Source of the DNA: Rhodospirillales bacterium
GTDB taxonomy: Bacteria; Pseudomonadota; Alphaproteobacteria; Acetobacterales; Acetobacteraceae
Length of the DNA: 5,862 bases
Direction of reading: 5' to 3'
Assembly: GCA_903644035.1 (NCBI GenBank)
Contig: CAHJXG010000441.1
Span: forward strand, 1-5,862
The notes beneath the pieces are model-generated. The model made no database searches, was not told the origin of the DNA, and worked only from the letters and a program-made list of their open reading frames with translations. Shown piece after piece: positions 1-3,947 of this stretch; position 1 is the stretch's first letter; each line of letters begins with the position of its first letter. The position numbers were made by a program, and so were the translations under genes.

Positions 1-2
1 GA

Positions 3-194
3 TCATGCGGCTACGGTGGAAATCTGGTCTGGCGTGGCGTCGATCAGCGGCGCCATGAGTTCCGCCATGGCTTCGGTCTGCATGTAGGCCCAGTGACCGC
101 GAAGGTGTGCAGAATGGCCATGTGCGGCAAATACCAGCTTTATCAGCGCTTTAAACCTTGTCGCGCTCTGGGCACTCACCACGCCTTTTGACAT
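3..194 (-). CDS. Small hypothetical protein, 63 aa
   Basis: I do not recognise this protein. It reads in the same direction as repC and ends with TGA at the very edge of the window. The second half (HWAYMQTEAMAELMAPL and on) has G or C at most third codon positions, as the neighbouring true genes do, and would form a helix, so this part looks coded. The first half is poorer in G and C. The ATG at 194 was chosen because a GGACGG stretch lies just upstream. An ATG at 209 and a GTG at 305 are also in frame. Left arm 87-120 of the inverted repeat falls inside it and codes HSAHLRGHWA. The gene may therefore be a remnant or hybrid made when the repeat or a small element arrived. There is no signal peptide or membrane segment. 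Confidence 0.4.
   Translation of the reverse strand: MSKGVVSAQSATRFKALIKLVFAAHGHSAHLRGHWAYMQTEAMAELMAPLIDATPDQISTVAA
87..120 (+). repeat. Left arm of 34-bp imperfect inverted repeat
   Basis: Starting GGCCCAGTGACCGCGAAG, this arm matches the reverse complement of 292-325 at 32 of 34 positions. The mismatches are at 105 and 112. Similarity stops abruptly at both ends. The arms enclose 171 bases that look less GC-rich than the surroundings. No target-site duplication is visible directly outside the arms (CATGTA on the left, CCCCTT on the right). The pair could be the ends of a small non-autonomous element, a remnant of insertion-sequence ends, or an inverted duplication of part of a small gene. 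Confidence 0.75.
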
Positions 195-291
195 TTTGCC
201 GTCCGGCATACCTACCGAAGGACGCCGCGAAGCCCGGTTTTCCTGGGTGACGGGACCCACACTTTTGACAAATCGCGTGAAATGTTCGGAG

Positions 292-325
292 TGGCCATTT
301 TGCACAGCTTCGCGGTCACTGGGCC
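292..325 (-). repeat. Right arm of 34-bp imperfect inverted repeat
   Basis: This is the partner of 87-120 in opposite orientation, running TGGCCATTTTGCACAGC and on along the plus strand. The stop codon of the small minus-strand gene at 316-477 lies within it. That gene's tail therefore either donated the repeat or was truncated by it. Confidence 0.75.
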
Positions 326-477
326 CCCTTGGCGAAGTTCACCGTGCTGGCCGAACCACTGCGCGCAAGCCCGCTCTCGATGCTGTGCGCGACGTGCCAT
401 TCGTAGGAGCGCCAGCCTTCCCGCGGCTGGACGGTCAAGCCGAGCGTCAGCGTGTCGGTCGTCGATGGCTGTCCCAT
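316..477 (-). CDS. Small hypothetical protein coupled to repC, 53 aa
   Basis: I do not recognise this family. The protein starts MGQPSTTDTLTLGLTVQP, continues through EGWRSYEWHVAHSIESG, and ends NFAKGAQ. It has alternating hydrophobic residues suggesting beta strands, and no membrane segment or signal peptide. The start at 477 was chosen because AAGGA sits four bases upstream. An in-frame ATG at 489 (57 aa) lies four bases past the repC stop, but its GAGGAG abuts the codon directly, which is too close for a good ribosome site. Both starts imply co-transcription and likely translational coupling with repC. Third-position GC looks like repC. The position suggests a role tied to replication, but nothing in the sequence proves one. 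Confidence 0.5.
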   Translation of the reverse strand: MGQPSTTDTLTLGLTVQPREGWRSYEWHVAHSIESGLARSGSASTVNFAKGAQ

Positions 478-493
478 GGTGTCCTTCATCTCC

Positions 494-1804
494 TCACGAT
501 TGATGCCGGTCCTTGTTCAGCTTGGCGGCCAGCCCGAACAGGGTGCGGTCGAGCCGCAGCGTGCCTTTCCCGTGCAGGTCCACCATGCACCGCAGCAGCC
601 CGTCCGGTGACTTCACCTTGCCGTCTGCGTGGCGGGCGCAGATCGCCGTCAGCGCCGCGATGGCCTCCTGCCGTCCCAGCACGATGCAGGCTTGCCCCCA
701 AGCGTAGGGGGAGATACCGAGGCCCGACCGCACGTAGTCTGCGGCTTGATACAGCTCGGCCCACCCGGCGCGGGCGCTGCTGGTCCAATCCCGGAAGGCG
801 GGCGCAGCCGTCATCAGGAACATCGGCGTCACCACGAAGCCACGCAGCGCGCTCGCCTGGACCGGGCTTTCCCGAAGTGGCTCGACTCGCCCTTGCCGCA
901 GTACCACGCGCTGGGTTGGCAGGCCGTTGCTACCTGTTTCCTCGTGAGCCATGGGCCGGTTAGGCCCTGCTTTATGGGCTAACGGGGTATTCGTTTTAAC
1001 GATTAAAAGTTCATTGGTAGTTGTAAAGTGGGGCCGGTTTTCCGGCCCCGCGGGGTCGGTTTCCACGCTATCCACAGCCGCTAGCGCCTCTGTCAGCCGC
1101 TCCTGGGTCAGGATGGCGAGCGCCCGCAGCCGGGCCGCGATGGGCACCAAGGGCAGCGGGTCGCGCTGGCTGCCCCGTTCGCCCCATAGGGCGTTGGCCT
1201 GGGTCGCCGCGGCGACCCACTCCTCGCCCGTCAGGCCCTGCGCCTCGGCCAAGTCCACCAGCGCCAGGACGCGGTTGCGCGAAACGGTGATCTCGCGCCG
1301 CAGCCGCTTCCCTTCCTCGCGCCGCGCTTCCCACTCGGCCGACGCGCGCTCGAACTCGGCCATGCGCTTCCCCAAGGGGGACAGGTCGAAGCCGTAGGCT
1401 TCCACGATGCGGGCCTCGTAGCCGCTCCCCGTGCGGTGCCCCCAGCGCCGGCCGGTCGGGCTGCGGCGCAGGCGCACGAAGCCCGCATCAAGCACCGCGC
1501 GCACCAGCGCCTTGCGTTGGCTCGGCCCGACGCACAGCCGGTCCTCCAACTCCACGTCGGACGGCCAGACGATGGGGCCGGGGCCGCTGTCCCAGTCGTG
1601 CGGCCGGTTATGGCTCATCAGGGTGTCCACCAAGTCCACCACGCGCCGGGATACGCCCAGCGCCGACGCGGCACGCTTGAACGCGGCCAAAACCCGGCCG
1701 GGGCTGGCCGGAGAGAAAGGCACAGGCCCGGCGGCCTCGGCCTGGAGTTGAGGCACGGTAATCTTGCGCAGGCCCGTAGGCCGTAACGGAGTTTGCAGGT
1801 CCAT
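494..1804 (-). CDS. repC: Plasmid replication initiator RepC (436 aa)
   Basis: This is the plasmid replication initiator of the RepC family known from repABC plasmids. It binds the origin and starts plasmid replication in the cytoplasm. Residues about 35-145 form the winged-helix region. The family signature is clear: VWPSDVELEDRL, then LVRAVLDAGFVRLRRSPTGR, then EAYGFDLSPLGKRMAEFE. Residues about 150-175 are a charged helix. Residues 250-300 are a low-complexity linker encoded by AT-rich DNA. The C-terminal domain, residues about 355-430, includes YAWGQACIVLGRQEAIAALTA and KSPDGLLRCMVDL. The length is usual for RepC. The ATG at 1804 was chosen because GAGGGA lies seven bases upstream; a longer frame to 1903 would begin inside the regulatory leader. 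No repA or repB lies upstream, where repABC plasmids have them. Expression is probably limited by an antisense RNA and by a hairpin over the ribosome site. Confidence 0.92.
   Translation of the reverse strand: MDLQTPLRPTGLRKITVPQLQAEAAGPVPFSPASPGRVLAAFKRAASALGVSRRVVDLVDTLMSHNRPHDWDSGPGPIVWPSDVELEDRLCVGPSQRKALVRAVLDAGFVRLRRSPTGRRWGHRTGSGYEARIVEAYGFDLSPLGKRMAEFERASAEWEARREEGKRLRREITVSRNRVLALVDLAEAQGLTGEEWVAAATQANALWGERGSQRDPLPLVPIAARLRALAILTQERLTEALAAVDSVETDPAGPENRPHFTTTNELLIVKTNTPLAHKAGPNRPMAHEETGSNGLPTQRVVLRQGRVEPLRESPVQASALRGFVVTPMFLMTAAPAFRDWTSSARAGWAELYQAADYVRSGLGISPYAWGQACIVLGRQEAIAALTAICARHADGKVKSPDGLLRCMVDLHGKGTLRLDRTLFGLAAKLNKDRHQS
970..1076. other. Candidate replication origin inside repC
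   Basis: In repABC plasmids oriV lies inside repC in an AT-rich patch (established knowledge). The same layout is visible here. Positions 970-1029 are AT-rich, with runs such as TCGTTTTAACGATTAAAAG, inside an otherwise very GC-rich gene. Next is a perfect palindrome, GGGGCCGG (1030-1037), TTTT, CCGGCCCC (1042-1049). Then CTATCCACA at 1068-1076 matches the E. coli DnaA box TTATCCACA at eight of nine positions. The stretch codes for the linker between the two RepC domains, where protein constraint should be low. No direct iterons were found. That this is the origin is inferred from position and composition. Confidence 0.55.
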
Positions 1805-1807
1805 GGT

Positions 1808-1827
1808 CTCGTCCCTCGATGGACGAG
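1808..1827 (-). promoter_or_regulatory. Hairpin hiding the repC ribosome binding site
   Basis: On the minus-strand RNA, CTCGTCC pairs perfectly over 7 bp with GGACGAG around a six-base loop, ending three bases before the repC ATG. The GAGGGA ribosome site lies in the loop and right arm. Folding would therefore block repC translation. This matches the S-element described just upstream of repC in repABC plasmids, where antisense RNA binding favours the closed form. The fold is seen in sequence; the regulatory role is inferred. Confidence 0.65.
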
Positions 1828-1862
1828 CGTTCGGAGAGGGCAAAGACCCAGCATCGAGAGTC

Positions 1863-1891
1863 TTGACGGCGCAAAAAACCGTCCCTACTCT
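1863..1891 (+). promoter_or_regulatory. Promoter of the antisense RNA
   Basis: TTGACG (1863-1868) is five of six to the sigma-70 -35 consensus. It is followed by an ideal 17-base spacer and TACTCT (1886-1891), a weak -10 that keeps the important first, second and last bases. It points away from repC on the opposite strand, toward the intrinsic terminator at 1956-1980. A very similar sequence recurs at 2028-2068. Confidence 0.55.
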
Positions 1892-1897
1892 CAGCGC

Positions 1898-1980
1898 CAA
1901 CACTTTTACGATGTCTCAGCCTTTGCGGGGCTGTGGGTCTCATGCCTCTCGAAAGAGCCACCTTGTCCGGGTGGCTTTTT
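1898..1980 (+). ncRNA. Candidate antisense RNA controlling repC
   Basis: A plus-strand transcript from the promoter at 1863-1891 would start near 1898 and stop at the terminator ending at 1980, about 80 nt long. It is fully complementary to the untranslated repC leader and carries no convincing reading frame. It can form two hairpins: CAGCC/GGCTG (1917-1921 with 1929-1933) and the terminator stem. In repABC plasmids a small counter-transcribed RNA encoded opposite the repC leader, with its own promoter and terminator, sets copy number and incompatibility. Same position, polarity and parts here support the same role. The transcript itself is predicted, and the exact start is uncertain by a few bases. 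Confidence 0.6.
1953..1980 (+). terminator. Intrinsic terminator of the antisense RNA
   Basis: AGCCACC (1956-1962) pairs perfectly with GGTGGCT (1970-1976) around a seven-base loop, followed at once by TTTT (1977-1980). Upstream A residues extend the pairing into the T run. On the minus strand the same stem is followed by CTCTTTCG, a much poorer T tract. It should therefore stop mainly plus-strand transcripts, while repC messages pass through. Confidence 0.8.
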
Positions 1981-2027
1981 CATTTCCGGCTCGCGGTTCA
2001 GGTTACTGCGATTGGGGTATCCTGTTG

Positions 2028-2058
2028 TTGACGGGGCAGTTAAGCCGTTCCGTACTCA
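2028..2058 (+). promoter_or_regulatory. Candidate promoter for the 107-aa protein gene
   Basis: TTGACG (2028-2033) is followed by TACTCA (2053-2058) with a 19-base spacer, one or two bases longer than ideal. It lies about 60 bases before the ATG at 2120 and points toward it. Its sequence is closely related to the antisense RNA promoter at 1863-1891. It may be a weak promoter or a protein-binding site rather than a promoter. Confidence 0.35.
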
Positions 2059-2119
2059 GGCGTCCATTGCTGCCGTCGCAGTACAGGGCGCAAAGACAGT
2101 GTTTTGCCGCAGGATGTGC

Positions 2120-2443
2120 ATGAAGATCGCAGCTAGTCTCGCCAAAGTCTCCGTTCCTTTGAAGGCGGACGAGGTGGACTTCTCGTCCGTGCTGGTTCCC
2201 GAGCCGAAGCCGCAGCCTGACGTGACGCTGCGAATCGACGCTGGCGGCGTGCCCCTCAAAGTGACCTTCAAGGGCAAGAACTTCCGCAAGAGCATGAAGG
2301 CCGTCATCCCGGGCTGCTTCGTGGTCATCCAGGGCAGGCTCGCCCCGGGCGGCGAGATCATCGACCCGGGCATCGTCCTCCAGCCGCCGAAGCCGGCGCC
2401 AGCTCCGACCCCGGCCTTGGCACCGGCCGAAGCCGCCGAGTAG
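2120..2443 (+). CDS. Small protein resembling the C-terminal part of ProQ/FinO-type plasmid proteins (107 aa)
   Basis: The protein begins MKIAASLAKVSVPLKADEVDF. Residues about 38-90 form the folded part: LRIDAGGVPLKVTFKGKNFRKSM, then FVVIQGRLAPGGEI, then IDPGIVLQPPKP. The tail after residue 90 is rich in proline and alanine. The VVIQGRL...GIVLQPPKP pattern recalls the small beta-rich C-terminal part of plasmid ProQ/FinO proteins, which act on RNA and can curb conjugation. The RNA-binding FINO domain itself is absent, so the assignment is from memory of the pattern and tentative. The ATG at 2120 was chosen over 2114 because AGGA lies five bases upstream. It diverges from repC and converges on the LPD7 gene with 20 bases between stop codons. 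An unrelated plasmid accessory protein is the main alternative. Confidence 0.7.
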   Translation: MKIAASLAKVSVPLKADEVDFSSVLVPEPKPQPDVTLRIDAGGVPLKVTFKGKNFRKSMKAVIPGCFVVIQGRLAPGGEIIDPGIVLQPPKPAPAPTPALAPAEAAE

Positions 2444-2463
2444 CCGTCGCGGCATAGCCTGGA

Positions 2464-3921
2464 TTACCCCACCCTCATGCGCGGCTGCTCGATCTGGGCC
2501 GGCTTCTGCTCGCTTCCGCCATCCTTGACCTTGCGCTTCGTGGCCACCGCGGCCTGGTCGCGCCCGGCCTGCTGCTTCCGGTCGGCCTGCACCGCGGGCA
2601 ACTGCACCGGGCCGACTTCACGTTCCCGCTTGGCGATGGCCTGGATGGCGTGCGCGCGCAGGTTCGCCTTCTCGTCGTCGGTCAGCTTCGTCATCTGCGT
2701 TCCGATGCGTTCCTCGACGTAGGCCAGCACCTTCCGGCCATGGGGCGAGAGCCGCGTGGCCTCGACCGCGCCGCTTTCCGCCGCAGCCTTTTCCCCTGCC
2801 GCCTTCGCCGTGGGGGTGCTGGGCGCCGGCGTGGCCTCGGCTTCGCCCTGTCCTTTCCCGTTGCCCGCCTTGGCTTCGGGCCTGGCCTCCTTTGCCCTGG
2901 CCCCCGCCCGCTTGTCCTGGACGTGTCCGACGTATTCCTCCAGGTCCATGGTGTGCGGCTTCTCCGGGGTGCCGGCCGTAAGCCAGCGCTCGTGGCTGCG
3001 CTCGGCGCTGCCCTGCTGTGCCAGCGAAAGGGCCGCGTAACCGCCGGCCTCGTCCATCCAGGAATCGCGCGCATGGCGCGGGTACTCCTGCTGCTGGGCC
3101 GGCTTGTCCCCGGCCTGTGCCGCCGGAGCGTCGCGCTTGGCTTCGCCCGGGCGCCTGGCCGGCTGGCCAGCATCGGCGCCAGGCTCCGCCATCTTCGCCG
3201 CGCCGTCCGCCTTGCGGTCGGAACGCTGGCTCCCCTCTCCGGCCGGATCCTGCGCGGGACCGTCCGCGACCTGCTGGCTCGCCGGGGCTGGAGCCGACAC
3301 AGGCGTGGCCGGCTGCGTGGGCTGCACAGCTTGCGCCTGATGCTGCGGTTGCGACGTGTTCGCGAGGATGTTTTCCTGCGGTGGCTGCATCGTGGCGCTC
3401 GGCTCGGCCTCGGCCCCCTGCGCCCGGGCGGCGCGGCGGGCGGCGAGGTTGCGCCTGTCGTCCGCGGTCGGCTCGTAGCCCTTGATGGCGAGGCCGCGCG
3501 CCTGCGCCTCGATCCACGCTTCCTGCTTGAACGCCGCGCTGCCGCGCACGTGCAGGCTCGTCCAGCCGCGGGACTGGGCCACGTCCAGCATGTGCGAGAT
3601 AGTGGCCCGGTCTTCCTGCTTGGTCGTGACCGCCTTGCTGTCCGCGCGGAAGGCGAGCTGCTTGCCTTCCAGGTCCTTGTAGTAGCGACGCTCCTTGCCG
3701 GCGTTCTCGATGTAGTAGTGCGCCTGGATGCCGGGCGGGTCCGTCCGGGCACCTGACGCGGAAGCGGCCGTGATTGTGGGGCCGGAAACCGGTATGGCCG
3801 GGCCGGCTCCCGGCGTGGGGCCGCCCGGCGGCAGCCTGTCGGGCGCCGCGGCCGGAGCCAGGTCCGGCTCGGGCGCGTGCTCTATGCTGTTCGTGCTGCG
3901 GAGAAGGTCGAAGACGCTCAC
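2464..3921 (-). CDS. LPD7-domain conjugation accessory protein (485 aa)
   Basis: This is probably an accessory mobilisation protein. Residues about 68-160 form an LPD7-like domain (large polyvalent protein-associated domain 7), a module also found at the C-terminus of TraI/TraA-type relaxases. It includes HYYIENAGKERRYYKDLEGK, AVTTKQEDRATISHMLDVAQ, GWTSLHVRGSAAFKQEAWIE and QARGLAIKGYEPT. Residues about 170-385 are a long disordered region rich in Ala, Pro, Gln and charge. Residues about 388-440 are a helical module (LSPHGRKVLAYVEERIGTQM, then a lysine- and arginine-rich stretch). No relaxase tyrosine or HUH motif is present, so it is not itself a nicking enzyme. The GTG start at 3921 is backed by AGGAG eight bases upstream, and no in-frame ATG lies near. 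It begins 26 bases after the traG stop, so the two are probably one operon. It may bridge relaxosome DNA and the coupling protein (inference). Confidence 0.8.
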   Translation of the reverse strand: MSVFDLLRSTNSIEHAPEPDLAPAAAPDRLPPGGPTPGAGPAIPVSGPTITAASASGARTDPPGIQAHYYIENAGKERRYYKDLEGKQLAFRADSKAVTTKQEDRATISHMLDVAQSRGWTSLHVRGSAAFKQEAWIEAQARGLAIKGYEPTADDRRNLAARRAARAQGAEAEPSATMQPPQENILANTSQPQHQAQAVQPTQPATPVSAPAPASQQVADGPAQDPAGEGSQRSDRKADGAAKMAEPGADAGQPARRPGEAKRDAPAAQAGDKPAQQQEYPRHARDSWMDEAGGYAALSLAQQGSAERSHERWLTAGTPEKPHTMDLEEYVGHVQDKRAGARAKEARPEAKAGNGKGQGEAEATPAPSTPTAKAAGEKAAAESGAVEATRLSPHGRKVLAYVEERIGTQMTKLTDDEKANLRAHAIQAIAKREREVGPVQLPAVQADRKQQAGRDQAAVATKRKVKDGGSEQKPAQIEQPRMRVG

Positions 3922-3947
3922 GGGCGAGGCTCCTGGCTGTGGGCGGG

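Noticed and set aside
188..270. Two TTGACA hexamers (188-193 and 265-270) as promoters
   Set aside because: Neither has a reasonable -10 box at 16 to 18 bases. They may only reflect the AT-richer spacer.
212..298. A 28-codon minus-strand frame starting in the right inverted-repeat arm
   Set aside because: It has no clear ribosome site and no coding-like codon bias, and it lies in the spacer of the inverted repeat.
196..963. A plus-strand open frame of 255 codons
   Set aside because: It runs antisense to repC and the small downstream gene, has Arg/Pro/Ala-rich shadow composition, and shows no recognisable domain.
1805..1903. N-terminal extension of RepC by 33 codons
   Set aside because: The extension has no family resemblance and overlaps the hairpin and antisense RNA promoter. 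The ATG at 1804 has a well-spaced ribosome site.
2016..2043. Possible minus-strand promoter for repC (TTAACT, 16 bases, GATACC)
   Set aside because: Both boxes match the consensus poorly and it overlaps the duplicated plus-strand element. A repC promoter must exist upstream of the terminator, but this one is not convincing enough to annotate.
2444..2463. Bidirectional terminator between the convergent genes
   Set aside because: Only 20 bases separate the stop codons, and no stem with a T run is present on either strand.
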